Assembly (NCBI GenBank): GCA_964434955.1
Contig: CAYSXI010000016.1
Location: 1-46,808, forward strand
DNA: 46,808 nt
Direction: 5' to 3'
DNA from: JANQLU01 sp964434955
GTDB lineage: Bacteria > Planctomycetota > Planctomycetia > Pirellulales > Pirellulaceae
A model generated the notes under the pieces. That model worked only from the letters and a program-made list of their open reading frames with translations. It was not told the DNA's origin and made no database searches. Below are positions 1 through 8,623 of this stretch, piece by piece. Both the position numbers and the translations under genes were made by a program. The stretch's first letter is position 1; each line of letters begins with the position of its first letter.

Positions 1-165
1 CGCAAGCTGGAGCTGGGCGGAAGTGACTTGTTCGCCGTCGTATTTCGCGAGCAGCAAGCCATTGAAGCATCGGAAGAAGTTGCCGATGCGCTGTTGGAGT
101 ACTTTATCGGTAAGGCTCGGCTGAACGCGGCGATTGCCAACGAATGGCCGGAATCGACTGAATAG
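1..165 (+). CDS. C-terminal end of a TolC-like outer-membrane efflux protein (partial)
   Basis: An open frame runs in from the left edge in frame 1 and ends at TAG 163-165, giving 54 residues. The piece has the pattern seen at the end of TolC/OEP proteins: a Leu-Gly-Gly-Ser turn, then a helix with REQQAIEAS, then a helix ending LLEYFIGKARLNAAIA. In that family this is the last helical hairpin of the periplasmic barrel, where a conserved Gly-x-x-x-Leu turn precedes a long helix. TolC-family proteins form the outer-membrane exit duct of efflux pumps and type I secretion. The N-terminal bulk lies outside the window, so the assignment rests on a short match and other helical proteins are possible. 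Confidence 0.5.
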   Translation, partial: RKLELGGSDLFAVVFREQQAIEASEEVADALLEYFIGKARLNAAIANEWPESTE

Positions 166-229
166 CCTCAACCTCCCGCCAGAGCGTATTCTCAGACCCA
201 AATCTCTGGATTTTTCGGCGAAGGCAAGG

Positions 230-256
230 TCAAAAAAAGATTCTCGATTTTTTTGA
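230..256. repeat. A/T-stem inverted repeat after the TolC-like gene
   Basis: A perfect 9-bp inverted repeat (arms 230-238 and 248-256) encloses a 9-base loop. The arms are almost only A and T, so the stem is weak. It could act as a poor Rho-independent terminator for the upstream gene or be chance in an A/T-rich spacer. The rest of the 166-324 spacer shows nothing else, except GAGGA about 8 bases before the next ATG. Confidence 0.25.
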
Positions 257-324
257 TGGACAAACGCCAAGTTTCTCGCTGTCATTGGTAACAGAACAGA
301 AAACCAATTTGCGAGGAACAATCG

Positions 325-1176
325 ATGAAGTGGCTGCAATTCCTGATGTGTGTTTTTTCCCTGGTGCTTGCACCTGTCGGACTTACGGCTCAAGACAAGA
401 GCGACTCCAAGTCTTCCGAATCTGATAAGTCGGAACAGGTTGAGAAGGCGTCCGATACGGAGGACCATCGTAAAGAGAAAGCGAAAATCAAGAAGTCGTT
501 TTCCGAACTAGCCGCGGCCATCAAGAAAGAAAACTTCAAGGAGGCCGTCAATCACATGACCCAAAAGGGCAAAGATGATTTTGTCTACCGTCCCATCGCC
601 GAGGCCATCGTGTTCTCAAAAAATGAAGCCATGTTTGAGATCGATGGCGATGTCGAAGGCGGGATCGAAGGCGACTTTGAAGAGGAGTTTGATGGCTTCC
701 ACGAAGAGTTGGAAGCTCAAATGGAAGAGATCAAAAAGCTCTTGAGCAAATACAAGCTGGACAAAATTTCATTTGACCCAAAGTCCATTCAAGATGAAAA
801 AGGCTATTCGGCCCAATTGAAAAAACTTAAACAGGAAGTCAAAAAAGTCCTGGCAAAAGCGGACGATCAATGGGAAGTCGTCAAACAGTTTCGCAGGAAC
901 TCGCCAGAATTCATGCCCGACCTGTTCAACTCGAAAGTCAAACAAGTTGAGTTTGACAATGGCAAAGCCTACGTTCATCTGGAGATTCAGTTTGAGATGC
1001 CGGAGGCTGAGGCGGGCGTCGTGATCGAAGCAGTCAGTCCTCCGGTTGCCGTCCGCTTTCAGCAGAATATGGGCGAGTGGCTCTACGATGGAATCGATGA
1101 GAAGAAAACCGAAGCCCTGATGAAGGAGTTCATGAAGGACATGGAATTAATGGACGATGGTGGCGGACTCAAGTAG
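325..1176 (+). CDS. Secreted acidic protein of unknown function
   Basis: 283 residues. ATG 325 follows a GAGGA ribosome-binding site. Residues 1-22 form a Sec signal peptide (positive start, hydrophobic LMCVFSLVLAPVGL, cleavage near LTA-Q). A Ser/Asp/Lys/Glu-rich linker follows to about residue 60. The rest is highly charged and probably helical to about 200, including an acidic stretch near 110-135. A C-terminal part with alternating hydrophobics (about 205-255) may be a small beta-rich domain; a distant resemblance to DUF4878-like NTF2 folds is a guess. Met and Lys-Glu runs end the protein. It stands alone on the plus strand, 96 bases ahead of the kinase gene. I do not recognise the family. 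Export to the periplasm or outside is the only function-related statement supported. Confidence 0.75.
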   Translation: MKWLQFLMCVFSLVLAPVGLTAQDKSDSKSSESDKSEQVEKASDTEDHRKEKAKIKKSFSELAAAIKKENFKEAVNHMTQKGKDDFVYRPIAEAIVFSKNEAMFEIDGDVEGGIEGDFEEEFDGFHEELEAQMEEIKKLLSKYKLDKISFDPKSIQDEKGYSAQLKKLKQEVKKVLAKADDQWEVVKQFRRNSPEFMPDLFNSKVKQVEFDNGKAYVHLEIQFEMPEAEAGVVIEAVSPPVAVRFQQNMGEWLYDGIDEKKTEALMKEFMKDMELMDDGGGLK

Positions 1177-1272
1177 CCTATTCCCGACATCCACCGAACA
1201 TTTGGAATCGTCCTTCGCTGGCGGTCGTGATCCATGATCGCCAGTACTTGGCTGAATCGGAACTGAATACGA

Positions 1273-3369
1273 ATGCCAAAATCGGAACTCGAAGTGAACT
1301 CCGAAGAGTTGTTTTACCGCGCGTTGGAAATCGATTCAGCGGAACGCGAGTCGTTTGTCAATTCGCATTGCAATGGAAATGAAGGGCTTCGCAAAGAAGT
1401 GCTCCAGCTGTTGCGGAACCAGGCATCGGATTCGACCGGTGGTTTTATTCTTGATCGTGAGCCCGGCTGGTTCAAACCGAATGTTCGCGAAGTGGCAAAT
1501 CTTGGTGAACAACCGGGAGATCAAATCGGTTCTTACCGCTTGTTGGAGAAAATCGGCGAAGGCGGCATGGGTGTTGTCTACATGGCCGAACAGACGATTG
1601 GCTTGCAAAGAAAAGTCGCGCTAAAGATCGTCAAACTCGGAATGGACACCCGACAAGTCATCGCCCGGTTTGAAGCCGAGCGGCAGGCGATGGCGCTTTT
1701 CGAGCATTCGGGAATTGCCCGCGTGCTGGACTCCGGCGCCACGGACCACGGTCGCCCCTACTTTGTAATGGAGCTGGTGAAGGGATTCAATATCGTTGAT
1801 TTTGTCCGCCAAAGGCGATTGAACCTGGTGGCCAAGCTGGAACTTTTTATTGAAGTTTGCAAAGCCGTTCACCACGCGCACCAGAAAGGAATCATCCACC
1901 GAGATCTTAAGCCTTCGAATATCCTGGTCACGATGATCGATGGTGAAGCCGTACCCAAAATCATTGACTTTGGTGTTGTCAAAGCGGTCGGTCACCGACT
2001 TACAGACAAGACCGTGTTTACACGCTATTCGGCGATGATCGGGACTCCTCAGTACATGAGTCCCGAGCAAGCGGAGTTATCGGGTGCGGACGTGGATACG
2101 CGGAGTGATATCTACTCACTTGGAATTGTTCTCTATGAACTGATTGTCGGCGCACCACCGCTTAATCGTGAACGCATCAAGGACCTGAACCCATTGGCGT
2201 TGTTTGAAACATTGCGGGACGCACATTATCCGACGCCATCGGCTCAGATCACACGCTTGGATCCGGAGCAACACGGCAAAACGGGAGGCAAAGGCTGGGA
2301 GCCATCGGCAAGCGGAGAGCTGCTCGAGAAGCCCCGGAATGAGCTGGACTGGATCGTGATGAAGGCGATATCCGCCGACCGCGGACAGCGCTATGAAACG
2401 GTGAGTGAGTTCGCCAACGATTTGCGGCGTTATCTCGAAGGCGATCCGGTTCTCGCCGCTCCTCCATCCCGCACCTACCAGTTGCGATCTTACTTGAGGA
2501 AACATCGGGCGTTCATTTCCTCCGTGGCGGTCGTTTCTTGCTTGCTCGTAACCGCAACCATCATCAGTACCTTTCTTGCCTTTCGAAGCGATCGTCTCAA
2601 TCGAGAGTTGACTGACGCACTGGTCCTGGCGAAGACCAATTTGCAGCGGGCTGAAAACGCCGAAAAGGAACTGAGAAAGGCCAAGCTGGATCAGGACTAC
2701 GAAGCGGTCTTTACGATCGCGATGTCCAAATTTTCGGCCATCGTTTGGCAGGAATACGCAAAAGTGTTTGAGGGCATCTCACCACCGATGATGGAACCCG
2801 AATTGGTTGAAATGGATCCGGAACAGGCAATAGGCGATCCGGTGATCGCAATTGTGAGTGACCTGAGTTTCGATTTTGAGTACCAGGGACTCACCCAGTT
2901 TCCGGATTTAAAGGAATTTGAGTTGCCGTCGTCCCGACTCAATCAGTTTCTATTGGGAAATGAGTCGATCAATCAGGAGCTCAATGCGTTTCACGAAAGC
3001 CTGATCGCCAATGAGTCGCCGATCGATGCCCAAGAGTTATCGGAAATCGAATTCGAATCGCAAGAGCCTTCCGAACAGAGTCTCGAGTTGCAAAAGCGAT
3101 TGCGTGCGTCTGCGCCAAAACTCAAGGTCCAGTTTTATCATCTGCTGGTACGCGAATCGCGGAAGACATTCGGCGAAAACGATCCAAAGATTTGCGATGC
3201 GCTCACGCTGCTCGCGGCGGCACTCATCGAAGCGAAGGAATTCAGCGAAGCTCGTGCCCATTTGAGAGAAGCCATTGCTCTCCTGGGCAAATCAGGATCC
3301 AAGTTGCAATACGACTTGCTCCAACACATCGACCAGCAAACCCATCCGAAAAGACAGTCTGGTCATTAA
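1273..3369 (+). CDS. Membrane-anchored Ser/Thr protein kinase (kinase 1)
   Basis: 698 residues. Residues 10-50 are the short helical segment typical of planctomycete and acidobacterial kinases of this class. The Hanks kinase domain spans about 88-390: glycine loop GEGGMG (95-100), VALK with Lys118, catalytic HRDLKPSN (Asp211), DFG at 232-234, GTPQYMSPEQ activation-end motif and SDIYSLG. DFGVVKA replaces the more usual DFGVAKA. One membrane helix lies at about 413-436, so the kinase is cytosolic and the C-terminal 260 residues are outside. That part is acidic, poorly conserved-looking, and ends in a TPR-like helical pair (about 650-685). The gene converges on an ECF sigma factor gene and their stop codons overlap, pointing to a functional pair. 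The substrate is unknown. Confidence 0.93.
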   Translation: MPKSELEVNSEELFYRALEIDSAERESFVNSHCNGNEGLRKEVLQLLRNQASDSTGGFILDREPGWFKPNVREVANLGEQPGDQIGSYRLLEKIGEGGMGVVYMAEQTIGLQRKVALKIVKLGMDTRQVIARFEAERQAMALFEHSGIARVLDSGATDHGRPYFVMELVKGFNIVDFVRQRRLNLVAKLELFIEVCKAVHHAHQKGIIHRDLKPSNILVTMIDGEAVPKIIDFGVVKAVGHRLTDKTVFTRYSAMIGTPQYMSPEQAELSGADVDTRSDIYSLGIVLYELIVGAPPLNRERIKDLNPLALFETLRDAHYPTPSAQITRLDPEQHGKTGGKGWEPSASGELLEKPRNELDWIVMKAISADRGQRYETVSEFANDLRRYLEGDPVLAAPPSRTYQLRSYLRKHRAFISSVAVVSCLLVTATIISTFLAFRSDRLNRELTDALVLAKTNLQRAENAEKELRKAKLDQDYEAVFTIAMSKFSAIVWQEYAKVFEGISPPMMEPELVEMDPEQAIGDPVIAIVSDLSFDFEYQGLTQFPDLKEFELPSSRLNQFLLGNESINQELNAFHESLIANESPIDAQELSEIEFESQEPSEQSLELQKRLRASAPKLKVQFYHLLVRESRKTFGENDPKICDALTLLAAALIEAKEFSEARAHLREAIALLGKSGSKLQYDLLQHIDQQTHPKRQSGH

Positions 3370-3953
3370 GTTTCCTGTTTCGGCCCTTCATGGTCGGACT
3401 CGATTTGAGTCCGCAACCAGGCTCGTGCGTAACTCCAATACCGTTCGGCCGTTGCCGTTGAGATCTTGAGTTGTTCCGCCGCTTCTCGATTCGTGAAACC
3501 GGCAAAGTAACGAAGCTCAACCAGGTGAGCCTTGATCGGATCTCGCTCTTTCAATTGATTCAAGGCTTCGTCCAACTCAATCAATTGCTGATCTTCGTTG
3601 TCGGCAGCGTCGATGTCGCGAAGCGATTCCGGTGAATCACCCGCTCCCCTTTTCTTGCTTCGTCTGGCCCGTGCCGAGTCCACGAGGATTCGCCTCATGG
3701 CCTGCGCCGCGGCCGCAAAAAAGTGTTCGCGATTGTTCCAGGTCGCTGAATCGCGACCGCCAACGAGCTTAACCCAGACTTCATGAACCAGGGCGGTCGA
3801 TTGAAGGGTATGATCGGCTCGCTCACTTTGCATTTGACGCGACGCGAGTTTGCGAAGTTCGTCATAGACCAAGGTAAATAGATTGCTGGCAGCGGTGTTG
3901 TTGCCTTGCGCTGCTTCTTCCAGCAATACCGTTATGTCGGGGATCGTGCTCAC
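3366..3953 (-). CDS. ECF sigma factor, TIGR02999-like (ECF 1)
   Basis: 195 residues from a GTG start. Sigma region 2 covers about residues 20-95, with the phrase LQSTALVHEVWVKLV typical of the planctomycete ECF set usually annotated TIGR02999. Region 4 lies at about 130-190, with a helix-turn-helix in AGFTNREAAEQLKISTATAE. It directs RNA polymerase to a specific promoter set. Its TAA overlaps the TAA of kinase 1 by two bases (sigma stop 3366-3368, kinase stop 3367-3369), so the transcripts converge. This class is known to associate with Ser/Thr kinases rather than classical anti-sigma factors, and none is seen here. A perfect 7-bp palindrome lies 32 bases upstream of the start. Confidence 0.92.
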   Translation of the reverse strand: MSTIPDITVLLEEAAQGNNTAASNLFTLVYDELRKLASRQMQSERADHTLQSTALVHEVWVKLVGGRDSATWNNREHFFAAAAQAMRRILVDSARARRSKKRGAGDSPESLRDIDAADNEDQQLIELDEALNQLKERDPIKAHLVELRYFAGFTNREAAEQLKISTATAERYWSYARAWLRTQIESDHEGPKQET

Positions 3954-3984
3954 AAATTCATTCTAATGAAGGATGCGACAAATC

Positions 3985-4001
3985 CGAGATAATGTATCTC
4001 G
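3985..4001. promoter_or_regulatory. Palindrome upstream of ECF 1, possible operator
   Basis: CGAGATA and TATCTCG form a perfect 7-bp inverted repeat around a 3-base centre (ATG), 32 bases upstream of the ECF 1 start. The position suits an operator or a structured 5' leader. There is no T-run beside it, so it is not a good terminator for the upstream small gene. Function is inferred from position only. Confidence 0.35.
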
Positions 4002-4012
4002 TGAGTACCAAC

Positions 4013-4459
4013 TCAAGCAACGTTATGCGTTCGGTTTTGCCTTCTCCAACGTCGACCGAGGAGGTAACCGGGGACCGCTCCGACGTAGGGTGAGGCCAAA
4101 CTGAGACGCGTCGCTTGATCCCAGTTTGCCGATTGGAGAAACAGCACCGACAGGTAGAGGGCGGCGACTGCCACCAGCAATGCCGACGCCTTGGGATCAG
4201 TCAAAAGCAGTTTCGCCAATTGGAGGGCTGAAAAACATTCCAGCTTGTGTATGACGTGGTCTACCCAAACGGCCAGGATGAGACCAAAGGTCACTCCCAT
4301 ATACGCGGCATTGAAAAAGGCCGCGCAGATGACTTCGGGCGGGCAGTCGAGATTGAGCGCGAAAAATACGTTCAGCAAAACGATGGAGTACAAAAGCCAC
4401 TTCAAACGAATCTGTTTTCGCGATCGAGTCGACAATGTTGAATGTCTACTCAGCGACAT
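4013..4459 (-). CDS. Small four-helix membrane protein
   Basis: 148 residues. Basic N-terminus (about 1-20), then four hydrophobic segments: about 24-40 (LLYSIVLLNVFFAL), 46-68 (CAAFFNAAYMGVTFGLILAVWV), 90-110 (ALLVAVAALYLSVLFL) and 122-136 (YVGAVPGYLLG). The tail is strongly basic (RRWRRQNR), which predicts cytosolic N- and C-termini by the positive-inside rule. Its ATG lies 4 bases after the DUF1552 stop, so it is almost certainly translated from the same message. No conserved motif identifies a family. A role in membrane handling or regulation of the exported DUF1592/DUF1552 products is possible but unproven. Confidence 0.7.
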   Translation of the reverse strand: MSLSRHSTLSTRSRKQIRLKWLLYSIVLLNVFFALNLDCPPEVICAAFFNAAYMGVTFGLILAVWVDHVIHKLECFSALQLAKLLLTDPKASALLVAVAALYLSVLFLQSANWDQATRLSLASPYVGAVPGYLLGRRWRRQNRTHNVA

Positions 4460-4463
4460 GGTA

Positions 4464-5876
4464 TCACTTGATCAGCTCGGAAAGTGGACCCGACTGATCG
4501 ATGGATTCGGAGAGCCCGCGATCGGGATCACCGAACTGATCGCTTGGGAGTCCGGCCGCGTGCAGGAGCGTCATCAACAGGTTGGCAAAAACTCGATGCC
4601 CGGGTTTGTTGTAAGAAGGATAGTGCAAATAACGCCCGGGGCGAATCATGCCGCGCATGTTACCCAGCAGGACGGTTGGCATGTTGTCGTAGCTCGTGTG
4701 ATGTTGTGAACCCGCGTCGCTGAAAAAGACGATCAGCGTATTGTCGAGCATCGTTCCGTCGCCTTCCGGAACCGCCTTCAACTTGTCGGCCAATCCCGCC
4801 AACAGGCTCATCTGGTACGAGCGAATTCGATCCCGCATCTCGCGCCCCTGCTTCCAGTTGGAGTCGTAGCGATCGGTGGTTCCTTCGACATCTGCGGTAT
4901 GGCCGATCTCGTGGACAGAAATGTCCTTCATCCGATCGTGATCGAATCCCTGGTACCGAACGCCCAGATCGTCAGCGCGAATGGTGATGCAGTTGGTAAG
5001 TCCCGTAATCAATGCAGCCGCCGACATATCAAAGTGGGCTTCCAGTCGATGGGTTTCGATTTCGGATTCGTATTTGTCGTCCATCGGTGGCGCATGTTTT
5101 TTCAATGACCCCTTCATGTCCGTCAGTTTCGCTTGGCGATCGCGAAGTGCTTCGAAGCCATTCAAATAGTGATCAAGTTTTTCTTTTTCCTGGGAGCCGA
5201 GGTTTTTTTGGACGCGTTTGACATCGTCGACCAGAAAATCCATCAGGTTCCGATTTGCAATGGCCTCTTGCTTGGCTTTTCCGCCGCTCAAAATGGCTCC
5301 AAAAATATCCTTGTAAGCCAATTTGGCCGATGCATACGCAGGCGTGCGACTGTTTTTTGCTTTGGCAGAAATGTCCAGATATCGAATCTGCTCTTCCGGT
5401 TTGTAGCCGATGTGAAATGCCAGATGCGGAAAGATACTTGGAAACTGCTTCGACAGGGAAATATCGATGGTTTCACGCCGCGGCGGAGCGTGGTCGCCGG
5501 ACGTATAAGCGCCCAACACGCCAAAATGGCCTCCGTGAGGACCCTTGCAGATACGGCTCGACAATCCCTGGATAATCGTCAGCTGGTCCTTGAAGGGCGC
5601 AAGGGATTTCATGCTCGCGTTCAGTTTGCGGCGCGACAGGGGTTCGTCGATCAACTTCTTGGCCGCAAAACGAGGCTTTCCATAATCCTCGAGCCCCTGC
5701 GGGACAACACCATAGGGACGCAGACCGTTGCCTCGGACCACAAACACGAAGCGTTTGGGCAATTTGTCAACCTCACCTGAGGCTTCGGCCTGAAGGCGTT
5801 GAATAAACGGCCCGAGAGCTAACGAACCCGCTCCGACTCCCGTGAACTTGAGAAAGCGACGGCGTCGATTATTCAT
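4464..5876 (-). CDS. DUF1552 family Tat-exported protein
   Basis: 470 residues from ATG 5876, chosen because GGAGA lies 6 bases upstream; a further upstream start at 5903 would add nine residues without such a site. The first 30 residues are a Tat signal (RRRRFLKF followed by an Ala/Gly/Leu core and a QAEA cleavage region). The body matches DUF1552: RFVFVVRGNGLRP near the start, later GPHGGHFGVLGAYTSG, and near the C-terminus a DNTLIVFFSDAG motif with histidines, and HYPSYNKPGHRVFANLLMTLLHAAG. That segment resembles alkaline-phosphatase-like DUF1501 proteins, to which DUF1552 appears related. It overlaps the DUF1592 gene by 8 bases, the usual pairing in Planctomycetes. Biochemical function is unknown. 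Confidence 0.9.
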   Translation of the reverse strand: MNNRRRRFLKFTGVGAGSLALGPFIQRLQAEASGEVDKLPKRFVFVVRGNGLRPYGVVPQGLEDYGKPRFAAKKLIDEPLSRRKLNASMKSLAPFKDQLTIIQGLSSRICKGPHGGHFGVLGAYTSGDHAPPRRETIDISLSKQFPSIFPHLAFHIGYKPEEQIRYLDISAKAKNSRTPAYASAKLAYKDIFGAILSGGKAKQEAIANRNLMDFLVDDVKRVQKNLGSQEKEKLDHYLNGFEALRDRQAKLTDMKGSLKKHAPPMDDKYESEIETHRLEAHFDMSAAALITGLTNCITIRADDLGVRYQGFDHDRMKDISVHEIGHTADVEGTTDRYDSNWKQGREMRDRIRSYQMSLLAGLADKLKAVPEGDGTMLDNTLIVFFSDAGSQHHTSYDNMPTVLLGNMRGMIRPGRYLHYPSYNKPGHRVFANLLMTLLHAAGLPSDQFGDPDRGLSESIDQSGPLSELIK

Positions 5877-8427
5877 TTTTGTTCTCCGATTCTGATTCGT
5901 CATTCGGAATATCTTTTCGATAAAGAAACGAATCCGAAGTTAATAACGAAACCAACAGTTCCTTGAAGCTGCCACCGCTTTCCACGTAAGCGCGATCGGC
6001 CGCGATCAACGTCGGCGAGTCATTCAACGTTTCGTTTCGACCCATCCAGAATCGAAACGCATGACGGACAAACGACTGCCTGACACGCTCTGACCTCGCC
6101 AAGCGATGTACCAGTTCGATCGCATTGTCAAACTTTCCGTCCAGGTTTTTGTCACGTGTTCCACGCAACTCACCACGGGCATCGACCGGTTTAAACTCGC
6201 CCTCAGGCGGCTTCAATTTCGAAAGCCGATCTTGGTGACGGGCGATTTCCCGTTGTTGATCGGTATCGGTCATCTGCGACCATTTCCTGTATTCGTTGTT
6301 CCAACGTTTGGTATCGTTCTCGAAACGCCGCAATTGAGCTTTGTAGTTTTTCGCGTCGGTATCCGTCGGCCGCTTCAGCTTCTGGAGGTTCCGTTTTGCT
6401 TCTTCTGCTTTCTTTTTCCTTCCAGCAGCGTCGTAGGACTGCCAGCGCGACAACTCTTGCTGTGTCCGTTTTCGGTCATGATGAAACTTTCGAAGCGCCT
6501 TGCGATAAGCGTCTGCATCGCCGACAACGATTTTGTCACGGTAGATTCCGAAGTCATCGAAGGACTCGAACGCTTCGCCCAGAGGATTCATCAACTTGTG
6601 GCAGCGCCAGCATTCGTCGGTGCGAACCACATCGAGTCTTTGTTTGAGAGTGCGATGCGGATCCTCCGGCACTTTGGCATCGACTCCGATTGGTACATCC
6701 GGGACAAGATCGGCCAGCAACTTTTCGCGGATCCATTTCCCGCGGCGAATCGGGTCGTTATCAAAATTTCCACTATGCGCCACGAGCCATGCCGGGTGAG
6801 TCAGCATTCCGGCCCGTTCATGTTCTGGAAATGCCACTGGCTGCCGATATTGGCGCCTTACCGATTCACGACGGGCGTCAACCAGGTTGTAGGCAGAAAC
6901 GTGGTTGGATTGAATTCCGGGCCACTGCCCGGCCCTGAGAATAGATTCGAAATCCTGGTCGCCCATCCGTTCCCGAATTCCGCGATAAAACCGATTGTTT
7001 TTGTCGTTCAACGCTTTGTCAATTTGATCATGCCGCAATGGATCCATCGGGTAGCGATTGGTGGTAAGCAATTCTTCAAAAACATTTTTGTCTCGATCAA
7101 GAACGCTCAATACCAGCAGGTCCGCATCCTTTCGCAATCGCAATGCATGGTGGTCCGGGTTTCGTTCGCGATCCTTGAAAACATCGGGGGCGCCGGTGTA
7201 ACCAAAGAATTCCTGAAAAAAACGGAGCACGCGCGGATTGTGCTGGTAGTAATCGGCGCCCCATCGGTGATACATCGGGTAATTGTGGTACGCCCTTTTC
7301 GTATCTTCCCGGTCGAGAATTCGACGCACCTCGCGCTCGACATCCGCGCGCGTTTTGAGCCGGCCTTCCCGAGCGGCCTTGATCAAGGATGGATCAGGTT
7401 TGTCGAAGAAGGCAAACGAGATCGCATAGGCCAGTTCCATGGGGCCAAGCATGCGCCGTCCATCGGCCTGAATCTCTCCCAATCCCAATTCAAGCCGGAA
7501 TACAAATTCGGGCGACATCAGCATGGCGACGATCAACGTACGCGTTGCGACGGCCAATCCGGCCGCCTCGCGATTTTTCTCGAACAGGCCGCTGACATAG
7601 CGCGCTCGATCCCGTTCAGTCGGCTGTCGTTGGAAAATCATCTGAAACAAACGTTCGACCGCCCGGTCAATTTCCTTGGCCTCAGGTTCAGCTCCTTCTT
7701 GGAACAAGAAACTCAAAGGCGCGCGTTTGCCCTTCATCAATTGGTCAGCGACCAGATTGCTGTTGCGCAACATGGTTTGAATGGTCGATTCGTCGGCAAG
7801 CAAGCTCGCGTAATCCTGGATACCTTTTCCTCCAAGACCGTGCAGCGGCTGAGATACTTGCGTCCGCATTTCATTGGCAAATCGGGAGTAGATATGAGGG
7901 CTTTTTCGCCAAACCCTCGATGGCGTAAATGCGGGACCTTGATGCTTACCGTTGAATAGCTCTTCGTGATTGACCCGATTGGCCTGACTCGGCAAAGCCA
8001 ACAGGCTGTCATCGGGCCCACGTCCAATCGCCCGGAGTTCCCCGGTGATCCATCCCGTCACTCGATCACGATCAATTCGATTCGGCTGGGGAGCGCTGTC
8101 GGGCGGCATGTGGCCGAGACTAACCATCTCCAGAATTTTCTCCCAGCGCTCGATATCTTTGCCTTTTCGAATCCGCCCATCCAAATCATGCACATAGAAA
8201 TCGGCGTCGCCCGAATCTTCGCCATGGCAGTCGCCGCATAACCTGGTCAAAAAGGGATTCACGAATTTGGCAAAAGCATCCGTATGCTTTGGGTTTGCCT
8301 GCGACGGGGATTGTGCCGAGCTTGCATTGTTGAAAGCGCCGAGAGTGAAAGAAAATGTCAGCGCCAAGGTCAGCAGTGAGAAGATGCGATGATCAAGTTG
8401 CTTGAACGGTTGTGTCATAGTATTCAT
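5869..8427 (-). CDS. DUF1592/DUF1588/DUF1585 cytochrome-c-like exported protein
   Basis: 852 residues. ATG 8427 (ATG 8418 is also possible) starts a Sec signal peptide with a core at about 17-32. Two haem-binding CxxCH motifs are visible: CGDCH (64-68) in an N-terminal cytochrome-c-like domain and CWRCH (606-610). Between them lie segments typical of DUF1592 (about 325-450, MLGPMELAYAISFAFFDKPD) and DUF1588 (about 535-630, AGMLTHPAWLVAHS). The C-terminal DUF1585 region is about 772-838. Residues about 637-740 form a Lys/Arg/Glu/Gln-rich, probably coiled-coil insertion between DUF1588 and DUF1585. The protein should be periplasmic. It is first in an operon with DUF1552 and a small membrane protein. 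Links to polymer degradation have been proposed for such pairs elsewhere, but nothing here shows a substrate. Confidence 0.92.
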   Translation of the reverse strand: MNTMTQPFKQLDHRIFSLLTLALTFSFTLGAFNNASSAQSPSQANPKHTDAFAKFVNPFLTRLCGDCHGEDSGDADFYVHDLDGRIRKGKDIERWEKILEMVSLGHMPPDSAPQPNRIDRDRVTGWITGELRAIGRGPDDSLLALPSQANRVNHEELFNGKHQGPAFTPSRVWRKSPHIYSRFANEMRTQVSQPLHGLGGKGIQDYASLLADESTIQTMLRNSNLVADQLMKGKRAPLSFLFQEGAEPEAKEIDRAVERLFQMIFQRQPTERDRARYVSGLFEKNREAAGLAVATRTLIVAMLMSPEFVFRLELGLGEIQADGRRMLGPMELAYAISFAFFDKPDPSLIKAAREGRLKTRADVEREVRRILDREDTKRAYHNYPMYHRWGADYYQHNPRVLRFFQEFFGYTGAPDVFKDRERNPDHHALRLRKDADLLVLSVLDRDKNVFEELLTTNRYPMDPLRHDQIDKALNDKNNRFYRGIRERMGDQDFESILRAGQWPGIQSNHVSAYNLVDARRESVRRQYRQPVAFPEHERAGMLTHPAWLVAHSGNFDNDPIRRGKWIREKLLADLVPDVPIGVDAKVPEDPHRTLKQRLDVVRTDECWRCHKLMNPLGEAFESFDDFGIYRDKIVVGDADAYRKALRKFHHDRKRTQQELSRWQSYDAAGRKKKAEEAKRNLQKLKRPTDTDAKNYKAQLRRFENDTKRWNNEYRKWSQMTDTDQQREIARHQDRLSKLKPPEGEFKPVDARGELRGTRDKNLDGKFDNAIELVHRLARSERVRQSFVRHAFRFWMGRNETLNDSPTLIAADRAYVESGGSFKELLVSLLTSDSFLYRKDIPNDESESENKNE

Positions 8428-8623
8428 GATTCGGAAACCGTATGTTCAATCACCGATTGTGATAATCCGAATTATAACACGACCGATTTTGACTCGAGTG
8501 CGCAAAGCCCGAGCAAGCGGTATTCCCAACTTCAATCGGATGCTTTCTATTTGAAATCAGTACGTTCGGGGTACTGAATTGATGAAAGATAATCACCATC
8601 GGCAAAGTGAATCTGGAGACAGC

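Noticed and set aside
6106..7959. Plus-strand open frame of 617 codons inside the DUF1592 gene
   Set aside because: Antisense shadow caused by codon bias; the minus-strand protein has clear domains and two haem motifs, while the plus frame has none.
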